From contig NC_089045.1 of NCBI RefSeq assembly GCF_034140825.1, positions 25,525,501-25,589,500 on the forward strand: DNA of 64,000 nt. The letters run 5' to 3'. The position numbers were made by a program, and so were the translations under genes. Of the stretch, positions 9,638 to 19,815 are shown in pieces (positions within the stretch are counted from its first letter, which is position 1; every line of letters starts with the position of its first letter). The notes under the pieces are model-generated. The model ran no database searches and was not told the DNA's origin. It worked only from the letters and a program-made list of their open reading frames with translations. Source of the DNA: Oryza sativa Japonica Group (Eukaryota > Streptophyta > Magnoliopsida > Poales > Poaceae).

Positions 9638-11385
9638 AATAAGTCTATTGTGCCTCCCTCAACTTATGCCCATGGTTGAATCGCATCTCTCAACCGCAAA
9701 AATGGGTATAGCCCATCCCCAAACTCCCAAGACCATTGCAAATCGACTCCACGGGTGGTTTCGTCCAACGTGGAAGTTCACTCATCATTTGACCCTTGCC
9801 ATTAGGTGGGACCCATTCGTCAGCAGCTTCCACCTCATCCCATATTCTCCCTCACCTCTCTTCTCCCCTCTCTCTCTCTCTCTCATCTCTTCCTCCTCTC
9901 ACCTTCCATCAGCATAGAGGCAGGGCGGCGGCGATGGCGCATAGGGGAGGAGCTTGCTAGCCGACCGGCCTCGCCGCGCGCGGGTAGGAGCTAGCCGGGT
10001 GACCGCATGAGGGAGGAGCTCGTCGACCGGCCGCACGCGGGGAGGAGCTCGTCGGCATAGTGGCAGCCAGTACCCTCGTTGATCTCCTGCAACGGCCCGA
10101 CTCGAGCACCTAGAGGAGGTGGGAGGGCGAATGCCAAATGGAGGACGTCGAAGCTCGAGGAGGTCGCAACGGCTGCGTACCGGCTCCGTCCGTGTCAAAC
10201 CAGCGATGCACGGTCCGCGACCCCCGCGCTGCAACCGTTGGCCTCTGCCCCGGCTACCGAGATCACTAGGGATGTAGACGGCGACCGGCATCGGCGAGCT
10301 TGCAAGAGAGCGATGCTAGGAGCGGTGTTCGAAAGCTATTCCAAAAATTGCCTCCGCCGCCGGGCGAGCTTCGGCTTCCTCTGATAGCCTCGGGGGTCTC
10401 GCCGGGGCGCATCTTCTCCGACAGAGGGCGGAGCGTGCCGTCAGCGAGGAGCTGCTCGGTCTCCATCAGCAGCACGCCTTGCTGGTTGCGGATCCGGATG
10501 GTGGCGACGTGGATGGTGCAGACGACAGGGTGCTGTTGCTGTGACGGTGGAGATGAGCACACCCCTAGCTCATCCTAACACCTATTGAGTTGTGATCCAA
10601 ATTCATTTGCACATAATAAAGGCCAGCTTCTGCTGAAGAGAAGCGGAGACCCGTCGCTGGAGGCTTGGGCCGGATATATATACCTCTTCTAAGCCGTCGT
10701 TCGGCGTTGTAACCTCACCCTGATATAGTGAAGATATTTTGCTGGCTGGCGCTCGTGGTTTTTTCTCTCTTGTTTTGGAAGGGTTTTTCACGTTAAATCT
10801 TGTGTCTTCTGCGATTGATATATTGTTATTTATCATTTATTTGCCTATCGTTTCCTAAGTCCTAACAGCACCGTGCCCCAAGACGCTAACACAACCAGCA
10901 AGTCGAGCGTCGGGAAGGCCAGCGGCCGCGACGGCAACAATGGCCGCATCGGAATTAGCCAGTGCCTGCGCCTTTCTCAGTGGTGGCCACGGCGGCGGCG
11001 TTCCGGCTCCGTCCATGTCGGACTAGCGACCCCCGCGCCGCACCCGCTGGCCTCCGCGACCTCACTTCACCATTGCGCGGTTGCGCCAATCCCCTCTGGC
11101 CTCCATGGCTGTCTGCGAGGGAGGAGAGAGGAAATAAATAATGTAACTAATATGTGGGTCCTCACCTATTTTTTTTTTACTGTGAGTGACACGTAGATGC
11201 CATGTGGAATGAAGACCTAGTCAAGATGCCATGTGGACAGCACATAAGTTAAAACCGGGTTCAATACTGTCGAGAGTCTATTTGCACCGGTTTTTAAGAT
11301 ATGGGAGGTATTATACCTGGTTTTGCGATTAAGGGATGCGATTTCGACCAAGTGCAAGAGATGAGGGACGTCAAATAGACTTATT
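9638..11385. mobile_element. 1.75-kb terminal-inverted-repeat element carrying GC-rich cargo (unit A)
   Basis: The left end AATAAGTCTATTGTGCCTCC and the reverse of the right end, AATAAGTCTATTTGACGTCC, match, and looser similarity continues for about 120 bp (for example GAATCGCATCTCTCAACCGC against GAAATCGCATCCCTTAATCG). The interior holds two GC-rich blocks (about 9930-10560 and 10880-11130) typical of captured host gene sequence; no transposase is visible. A minus-strand frame near 10384-10560 contains LLADGTLRPLSEKMRPGE, which resembles part of a plant Nudix-like protein. I see no certain target duplication. Long inverted ends with captured gene pieces suggest a Mutator-like (Pack-MULE) element, but the superfamily is not proven. 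Confidence 0.65.
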
Positions 11386-11448
11386 CCTTCCTAGGACAAT
11401 CACGAAGAACTTATGATCCATTCAGATTTCAGGCCCACCATTTGGAAC

Positions 11449-11450
11449 TC
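11449..11450. other. Tandem-duplication junction
   Basis: Bases up to 11449 match unit B up to 31206. From 11450 the sequence becomes NLR exon 3 (minus strand), while unit B continues at 31207 into unrelated flank. On the minus strand the NLR frame reads ...ASDVTNDDLE and then passes into the foreign tail FQMVGLKSEW. Confidence 0.9.
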
Positions 11451-12502
11451 GAGGTCGTCATTTGTTACATCTGATGCATTCTCCAGATCCAGCACTCGAA
11501 GAAGCTTCATATTGTCAGAGATGAAGAATGATTCCCATTTCCCAAACACTGTCAGAGACCGTAGCCGGGAGAAGTCGATGCTCATGAACACGATCTTGTC
11601 CCTCTCCCAGGTGCTCCCTATGACAAGGTGCCGTCCCGTGCGTTGGCTGGTCAGGCTGCAGCGCCCCTGCAGTGAGAAGATGTGGTTGTCGTCCATTTGC
11701 TGCGACATGATGTACTCATGGAAGAAACTGTTCACCTCGCACCAGACTATTCTGTTGCCGCTCCGTGAGGTCTGCTGCATAATGCTCAGGCCAACCAGCT
11801 TTGCGAATAACGTCTAGCCATTCTCCTCTGCGCTATTGTTGGCAGTGTCCCTGGAGTAGCCCTCGGCGATCCACCGTCTTATCAAACGCCTCCGCCGAAT
11901 GCTTCTGTCTCGAGGAAAAATTGACAGGTAGAAGATACATGGCTTGAGGGAATCCGGGGAATTGTGAAAGTAGGATTGCATCCAAGCAAATAGACCCCGC
12001 AAACTTTCAAATCCTGGGTTAGTCTGTAACTCGTGCATAAACTTCTTATTGAATCTCCTCCATAGCACGGCATGTTTACTCCGGGTGGCCATAAAGCGAC
12101 CTATAGCAACTATTACTTTAGGAAGTCCACCACACTTCTTTATGATGAGCTTTGCTTCATCAATCATCTCGGGAGTCAGATCAATGTTCTGTTTGTAAAG
12201 CAGGCGGTCCTGGCCATGCTTCTTTAGTAAAGGAGATATTTCTTCAGTCATCCCGGGAGTATTCGCCTTACCTAACATAAGCCTTAACTCTGTATCACTC
12301 ATGCAATGTGCAGATCCGTACACCTATTTTCAAATATTTCAAGAATTACATGTCATTTTTTCAGAATTATCATCAATTTGCACGTGTTAAGATGTGATTA
12401 TTAATATCCGTTACAATTGGATTTAGATGTTGCAAACAAAATTGATTATTTGCTGCTAAATCACAATATACCAGGATACCACTCAAATAAGCAAGAAGGG
12501 GA

Positions 12503-12932
12503 AGAGTAAATTTCAAAAAAGTGATACTTTGACCAAATTGTTGCAAAACTACAAATTTAAGGTGATGTATCACAAAACTATAGATTTAACAATAAGTTCA
12601 TCACAAAAACTATATGTCTAAGGCTAAGTACCACAAAACTACAGATTTAATAATAAAATTATCACAAAACAAAAAATTTTAGGGTTTAAATCCTTAGCAC
12701 TAATGTTATGTTGGAGTTATAAAATGTCCAAGTTTTGTTATTAAATTAACCCTAAACTTGTAGTTTTGTGAAAACTTTGTTACTAAATTGGTAGTTTTGC
12801 GATACTTCACCTTAAATCTGTAGTTTTGTGATAAATTTTGTGTTAAAATCTATAGATTTTTGAAACATCATCTGTAGTTTTGCGATAGTTTGGTCAATAT
12901 GTCTATAGTTTTGTGAAATTTGCTCAAAAGAG
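12503..12932. mobile_element. Foldback-type repeat in NLR intron 2
   Basis: Both arms are built from the word CACAAAACTA(C/T)AGATTT and its reverse. The left end GAGTAAATTTCAAAAAAGTG mirrors the right end, which reads TTTGCTCAAAAGAG. Several short tandem units lie in each arm. About 430 bp with no coding capacity. Confidence 0.6.
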
Positions 12933-13039
12933 AAATATGACACTGACTAACTACCTAGCATGTCTTGTTTGATCCACAATGTACCACTCTTCCATTGCTT
13001 CCTTCAAATTAATGTTTTTTAACATGGATAGGACAAATA

Positions 13040-13345
13040 CTCCCTCTGATTCATATTATAAGTCATTTTGAAGTTTGACTTGGAAAAATATCAAAGCAAC
13101 TTACAATATGAATCATAGGAAGTATTTGTTCTATCCATGTTACAAAAAATTAATTTATAGAAAAATATATCAACATTTTTAACACAAAACAAATATATTA
13201 TCAAAATATATTAAATGTTAGTTCTAATGAAACTAATTTGGTGTGGTAGATGTTGCCCAATTTTTCTATAAACCTTATCAAACTTAAAGAAGTTTAACTA
13301 GGAAAAAAAGTCAAAACGATTTATAATATGAAACGGAGAGAGTGC
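13040..13345. mobile_element. Stowaway-type MITE in NLR intron 2
   Basis: It starts CTCCCTCTGATTCATATTAT and ends with the reverse motif (TATAATATGAAACGGAGAG). TA lies just outside each end. AT-rich interior. Confidence 0.8.
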
Positions 13346-13705
13346 TATACTAGATAATGTTTCCAATATTAAGCGATAGAAATAGCTATGTCGCCAAATA
13401 ATCCATTATTATCTGAGGGCCTCGAAATTACCACATTATTCAAGAAAATCTATGTCGTTCGTCGACATGATGCATCCAAATTATAGGGGTGCAAAGCGAT
13501 TGATATAGTTTTATACATAATACAATTGCTCAAAATGATTCAAAGCTTGGGATTCCCATTTTTGGCTAGCATTCTTAAATTTAGGAACTACTTTCAATTG
13601 GGGTCTTCTCAGTTCAAGGATGATTCTCAGATTATATTTTTGGAAGATATTTACCTAGGAAATAGCCTGCTAAAAACACAGTTGCCAACATTGCTTAACA
13701 TATTA

Positions 13706-14220
13706 CTCCCTCTATCCCAAAATTTAAGGCACGACCGCTTTTCTCCCATGTCTCATAATATAAGGCATGCATGCATGCATGCATTAACTATCATCTCTTA
13801 ATTGGTTTATTTTAAATCCTCTATCATCAATCCTCCAATTATATTGCTTGCATGTATGGAGGTGATACAATCAATGAGCTAATTAAATTATTTCTTGGTC
13901 TTTGTGTTAGGAGTAGTTGAGCCTTAGGTCTCCTTTAATGGTTGAGCTAGTGCACTAGCTCATGCTTGTCCACCTTATACAAGAGATAGCAAAAAGTCTA
14001 CCTTTCCAATAGGTTGTCTCATAGCACATTGTTCAAAATGCTTTGGGTTACACAATCCCTCTCACATTTTCTTTAGGAGCTTAGCTCTTGAAGAAGAGAT
14101 AGTGCATTCTCTCTCCTTATCTTCTTTCTTTTCCACATCATACAAAAGCTGATGTGGAGATTTATGAGCTAGCTGACTTATCCTTGTTGGAGGAGGCCTT
14201 ATATTTTGGGATGGAGGGAG
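13706..14220. mobile_element. Stowaway-type MITE, about 515 bp, in NLR intron 2
   Basis: The left end CTCCCTCTATCCCAAAATTT mirrors the right end TATATTTTGGGATGGAGGGA. TA dinucleotides flank both ends (13704-13705 and 14221-14222). It is longer than most of its kind and contains a (GCAT)n run near 13765. Confidence 0.8.
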
Positions 14221-16019
14221 TAGAAAGAAGCATGCAACAGAGGGCAAGTTCATGCGTTCAATCCTGCTTAATGTCTCCTTTCGTAGAGCTCTAACAAGGA
14301 ATAACTTTATTGCTTGGAACAACTTGGTGGCCTGCCTTATGAATGTTTGATTGTCACAAAAGAGAGATCCATTTAAACAGAACCTTCATCAGAATGGTCA
14401 ATTTTGCATTCTCTGTATGATGTTCTTCGTAGCACTAGTATCCCAGGCACAAACAGACTGCTGTGGAAGTTAAAAGTTCCACTCAAGATCAAAGTTTTAC
14501 GTAGTATTTACATCATGATGATGTGTTGACAAAAGATAAGCTTGCAAAAAGAAAGTGGGGAGGAACTAAAAGTTCATGACAAGGAGACTGTAAAGTTTTT
14601 TTTTTATGGTCACCATGCTCACTTTGTTTGGCATGTGGTACAACCATACAAGTGCATTTTGATTAATAATAGGCTATGTCATCATTGAGTTAATTTAGCT
14701 TGTTATAGCACTTTTATCATTCTCACAGTTGGTACTCTTGTACACATATGGAACTAGCTAAGTAGCAAGATTGCAGAAACAAGGGCAAGATAACGCACCT
14801 CTTTTATGAACAGATAAAGGGCCGCATCGGCTTTTAGACCATTGACGTTAAACACGAAATTGTCTTCTACTGCACAATGTCTAGCGACACTTTCTTCATT
14901 TGTAATGACAATGATAAAACTTTCTGAATTTCCAGATAGTAAGGTAGATTTTATCAAGTCCCATTCTTCTGTGGACTGCAGGCCATCAATAACAATGAGG
15001 AATTTGTGCTTGTGTAGAAGCTTATGACACTCCTGAATTGGGTCTTTGGTCCTGAACATATCAATGTCCTTTTCCCCTAACCATAAGAAACATCTGCCGT
15101 TTTGATGCAAATCCAAGAGTAAACTGCAAGCCAAGTCCCTTAAATTGAATGGATGGGATACATTGACCCAACCATACATCTCAAATTGATCATGTGAGTT
15201 GTAGATAGTTCTTACAAAAGTTGATTTCCCAACACCAGCAATCCCCCACACAGAGATCACTCCAAACCTGAATTCACCTCTACTTCGAAAAATTGCCTCA
15301 GTTATTAAAAACAACAGCTGTTTATTACACTCCCGAAGGCGTGTAAACATGTCATCCAAGACAAGGCCTGTTTTTGCATAGAAAGAGGAAATATCATCCT
15401 GTCTTAGTCCATCCTTCATTAATAACCAATCAATTAATATATCATTATTACAGCCGAAAGTCTTTTCATCTTTACTTCTGCTGTCACGATAAGATCCCTG
15501 CAAATAAGAAACAGTTAGGGGGAGGGGGGAGCAGGATGCACCACACATGAAGTAGTAGATGCCAGAGGGTAATCACCTGAAAGGAGGCCAAACAAAACAA
15601 GACGGCATGCAAATGATTTTGGCATTACTTAATTCTTCAAAAGAAACTTACTAAAAGGATTTTTACCAAGAATATGAGGGTCAAAGAAATAAGTTTCTAG
15701 ATCTTCACAGAATGTGAATACTAAAAATTAATGTTTCTAGGTTTTCACAACATTTATGTTTTTCCAAAAATAAATGCCTCAGTTGTGAGACTCGCTGAAA
15801 CTAATACTAAGCTTGTTGGTATTCGTTTGGAACTTTAATATAACCTCCTAAACTCCTGGAAATCTACAGGTTGTTGATACACATTTCAAACTAACTAGTA
15901 TTTTACCTGAAACTTTGGAGGCATTTGAAAGGCAAATCTATCTATTATATACTAAAAGTTCAACAAAATTCATACAAACGCTCCTAGACCGCCATGTGGC
16001 ACTTGTCGATGAAATGGGA

Positions 16020-17975
16020 ACTAGGGTAGCCCTTTCCCTGGGACCCTAGGGTCATTTTCACATTAGTACCAATAAAATGATAGGCTTAAAACTATCATTA
16101 GTTTTAAGGGACCCGGGTCCTGGCCTAACCCGGACCTGGGGGCCACTTCTTATATGCCACCCTAGGGCCATTTTCACATTAGCACCAATAAAATGATAGG
16201 CTTAAAACTATAATTAGTTTTAAGGGACCCGGGTCCTGGCCTAACCCAGACCTGGGGCGACTTCTTATATGCCGCGTAGCCTCCTTTAGGGCATGAAAGC
16301 GTATAAGACACACGTCTTAAGATGGTAGGCCAAAGGCCAGCCTGGGTCGTGGCCTTGTTCTGGGGCTCGGCCCCGCCTTTGCCCTCGTAGGTCACACGTT
16401 CCTCAGTAAGAGGAGCATCGAGACATACAAGATATGCATCTTAGAATACAAGCGGAGGCAAGCCTGGGTACCGGCCCTGTCCCAGGACCTAGGCCTGCCT
16501 TTGCTCCTGTAAGTCACACGTTCTTCGGTAAAGAAGAGCGTGGAGACAGGTCAAGGTCTTCCTCGGTCCCGACCCTGCCTCGGGACCCGAGTTCACCCTT
16601 GTCCTTATAGGAAACATATTCCTCGGTAAGAGGAGTGTGGAGACCTACACAATGTATCTCTTAGGATGACAAGCTGAGGTCTGCCTCAGCCCCGGCCCTG
16701 TCTCGGGACCCATGTCTGCCTTTGCTCTTGCAAGTCACACATTCTTTGGTAAGAAGAGTGTTGAGACCTACAAAACATATCTTAAGATTATAGGCCAGGG
16801 TTTGCCTCGGCCCCGGCCCTGTTCTGGGACCCAGGCTTACCCTTGCCCTTGTAAGTCACACATTCCTCAATAAGAGGAGTGTGGAGACCTACAAGATGTA
16901 TATCTCTAGATCATAGGCTAAGGACTTTCTCGGTCCCGACTCTGTTCCGGGACCCGGGCCTGCCTTTGCCCTTGTAGGTCACACTTTTTTCGATAAGAAG
17001 AGCATTGATGCCTACAAAACATACCTTAAAATTACAAGCCAAGGACTGCCTCCGTCCCGGCCCTACCTAGGACCCGGGTTCCCCCTTGCCCTTGTAAATC
17101 ATACGTTCTTCGACAAGAAGAGCGTCGAGACGTACAAGATATATATCTAACCCAACTTCTCTTCATCAAAGACACCTTTGAGGAACTACCTCTCAAAAGG
17201 GCGCAGGGGCATGACCGTTAGGCCTCGAGCATCACGATCTGACCCCTCCGCCAGTTGCAAGCCAGTATGCATGGCTTTAGATGAAGCATAACCATTAAGG
17301 AAGTTGTCGGTTGCACAAAGTCAAGGTGAAAAGACGGGGGTGCTGAGTCAGACGCGTTCACGCGTGGCAGGACGCGCGTCGTGCTCGCCCAACGCCACCC
17401 GACCTCGCTAGTTGTGCAAAAAGGGGGTACCGTGGCGCTACCTCAGCCAGGTTTGGGGGGTCCCGGGTCCACCACAGGACACATGGTGGGCAGGGTGATC
17501 CCCAACTGGCTCAAGCCGGTGCCCGAAGAGCCCGAGACAGCATAAATAAAGTAAGATTCTGAAGCTGACCAACTGGCAACGACAAGACAACAACAAGATG
17601 GGTAGTTAAGAAATGTTGAAAATGGCATTGTGAGCCCCTTCCTTGAGCTATAAAAGGAAGGGGACACGCCATGGAGAGGGGAGGGAATTTTTTTTAAAAC
17701 TTAGAATCTGATAGCTTGTACCTGTCTCAACTCACACAAAGAACCAAAACACATGAGTAGGTTTTTACACCTCCAGATGGCCTGAACCTGTATAAACACT
17801 TGTGTCAATTTCTTACTTGATGATCGACCGGGAGAGCCCGGGTCCCTTCGTGTTCCACACGACACATCGCTCTCGTCATGTGCAAGGACAATCTTCCTTG
17901 GGTCAAACCGTCTTTTTCACATCACTGGGAAGGGGGTCTCTCTTTTCCCAGCTACCGGTGGAGTGATCCCCGACA
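16020..17975 (+). mobile_element. LTR-like fossil with a tandem array
   Basis: The right part has features of an LTR: a TATA box (GAGCTATAAAAGGAAGGGG near 17646) and a right end GTGATCCCCGACA, the typical terminus of many rice Gypsy-type LTRs. The left part is a tandem array (see next entry). No gag or pol domains are seen, so this is at most a solo LTR or a partial relic, broken and non-coding. The family is not certain. Confidence 0.4.
16275..17150. repeat. Tandem array of about 115-bp units
   Basis: Seven to eight diverged units each contain a word like GTCACACGTTCCTCGGTAAG, then GAGGAGTGTGGAGACCTAC, then CCTCGGCCCCGGCCCTG and CCCTTGTAG. Just before it a unit of about 115 bp (starting CCATTTTCACATTAGCACCA) is itself duplicated (about 16050 and 16170). 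The array is GC-rich within an AT-rich intron. Confidence 0.75.
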
Positions 17976-18060
17976 ACACTGCTATAAACGCTCCTAGGTC
18001 GTCATGTGGCGCTATAATAAATCGTAGAAATTCTAAGAAAAAAACATCTAACCGTCAATT

Positions 18061-19815
18061 TTCATTTAATCTGGTAGGACCATTATTTTTAACTATTAGA
18101 TCTATCTTAAAAATTACCAATTAAATTTCTCTCAAAAAAACCACATCGCTACGCGTACGGTACATAGGTATGTACGTACGTATCCCCAAACCCATATCCC
18201 CCAATCCTCAAGAAAAGTACGTACATACTTCCTTTTCTTTTTTCTTTCTCGCTTAGATTAGTTGAAAAATCAAACTAATAATTCAAGCCTACTTTAACTA
18301 TGCTTGAAGTAGTAAAAATATATGTTATTTCAAGTTGTATTCTTGCTAGGCGCATCTCATCAAAACATCCATGAAAAATATAAATAAATAAAAGTTGTAG
18401 ATTATATAATTGTATACACTTAAGAACAAGTATAGTTAAATTAGACTTGTATTTTCAAAAATAAAAACAACTCCAATTATGAGTGGCATTCTCAAAATTT
18501 ACTCGCTGCCTACTATAAAAAATACTAACATGTCAAAATGACATTACTAAATTTATCATGAACGTATTTTGATGTACTATGTATTTTCTCTATTCATATA
18601 TTGTTAAATAAAATAACAATCAAATATATTCTTTTACACCGTGTCGATGCCCTTTATCTCCTGCTTAGGCTTCATTCGATCTAGCTCATTGGCTGCGCTT
18701 ATCTAGGGCACGCAAAACGACACGTCATCAATGAAAGATTAATTAAGTATTAAATATTACAAACTTGAAAAATGGGTTTATTTGATTTGTTTAAAAAAAA
18801 AGCTTTTGATAGAAAATATATGCAAAACATGCACCGTTTAGTTGTTCGAAAAACATGCTCACCATAAATGGAGTAGCCAATCGGATAAGCACTTTAGAAC
18901 TCACCTTTATGTACTAAAATACTTAATATGTAGTATATAATATACTTTGTCAATTAGGAATAGCCAAATATATCAATCATATGTTCCTACTAATCCCATG
19001 TATATAAGTTCTATATACAAGCCACTATTCACCAATCATCAAATCATATTGCTTACAAGGCATTCATGAGCGGTGCACCTAATAATTAGTTGATATCCAA
19101 TGTGCACATGTGTCATCAATTACCGAAGATAAAGGACAATACTAAGTGGGCAACAATCAACAGATGATAGGCAAGTAGAGATACTACCAAGCCACAACAA
19201 GCAATAGTTAACTACAAGTATATTGCGACTATGAGTAATAACGTTCCTACACACCTATATACACTACTAAGATGCCACGTGACGCTCTAATAAATTAGAA
19301 AAAATCTAACAAAAGTTACAAGAAAAAAGAAAAACAAGTAGACATCAGTTTATACTTAAATCAGTGGATCCATTATTTCCAATCATTAGGTTAAATCTAT
19401 TAAAATAATCCATTGCGACTATGAGTAGTAGTGTTACTACACTCTACAAATACTCCTAATATGCCATGTGACGCTCTAATAAATTAGAGAAAATCTAAGA
19501 AAAATTATAAGAAACACTCATACATAGGACAAATACTCCTAAGATGCCACGTCACACTAATAAATTAGAGAAAAAAATATATTAAAAAACAGAATTTCTA
19601 GCCATTGATTTGCACTTAAACCAATGGATCCATTATTGTCAGCCATTAGATTATATTGATCCAAATAATCCCTCACTCTTAAAAATGGGCTAATCCTTCC
19701 CTATGTATGTACGTACACAAGAGATGTCAAGAAAAAGAAAAAGAAGAAGAGTGTGTCTACAATCAACCCCGTCAAGTAGTTTTCCATTTCTTTCTTTGAA
19801 GCTCTAAGGATTTCC
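18061..19815. other. Remainder of NLR intron 1, AT-rich with repeats
   Basis: No gene. Between about 19240 and 19690 the phrase AAGATGCCACGTGACGCTCT with AATAAATTAG occurs three times, each followed by GATCCATTATT-type sequence (two of the three), forming irregular tandem copies of a Helitron-family subterminal segment. The rest is AT-rich with no structure I can name. Confidence 0.5.

Larger units (their letters stand above)
1..11449. repeat. Tandem duplication, visible part of unit A
   Basis: This stretch repeats at about 19825-31206 with an offset of 19760 falling to 19757 through small indels. Protein translations of the F-box, zinc-finger and DIS3L2-like segments are identical between copies. 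I count about four substitutions, one single-base indel and one CT-unit change up to about 10.33 kb, then about 22 substitutions from 10331 to 11372. The right edge is sharp: after base 11449 (copy B 31206) the sequences are unrelated. The left part of the unit is inferred to lie before the window. Confidence 0.95.
15937..18060 (+). mobile_element. Helitron-like 5' end interrupted by an LTR-like block, NLR intron 1
   Basis: At 15937 an A|TC border is followed by TCTATCTATTATATACTAAA, which I know as a rice Helitron 5' end, and then ACAAACGCTCCTAGACCGCC. The last phrase recurs at about 17983 (ATAAACGCTCCTAGGTCGTC), followed by more sequence typical of the family. A block of about 1.95 kb lies between. 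No matching 3' hairpin with CTAG is identified downstream. Confidence 0.45.

Noticed and set aside
16275-17150. Regular array considered as a CRISPR-like repeat
   Set aside because: The units are contiguous and diverged, without short identical repeats separated by unique spacers, and the genome is a plant's.
16020-17975. A complete LTR retrotransposon
   Set aside because: Only one LTR-like end is visible and no gag or pol domains; kept as a fossil fragment.
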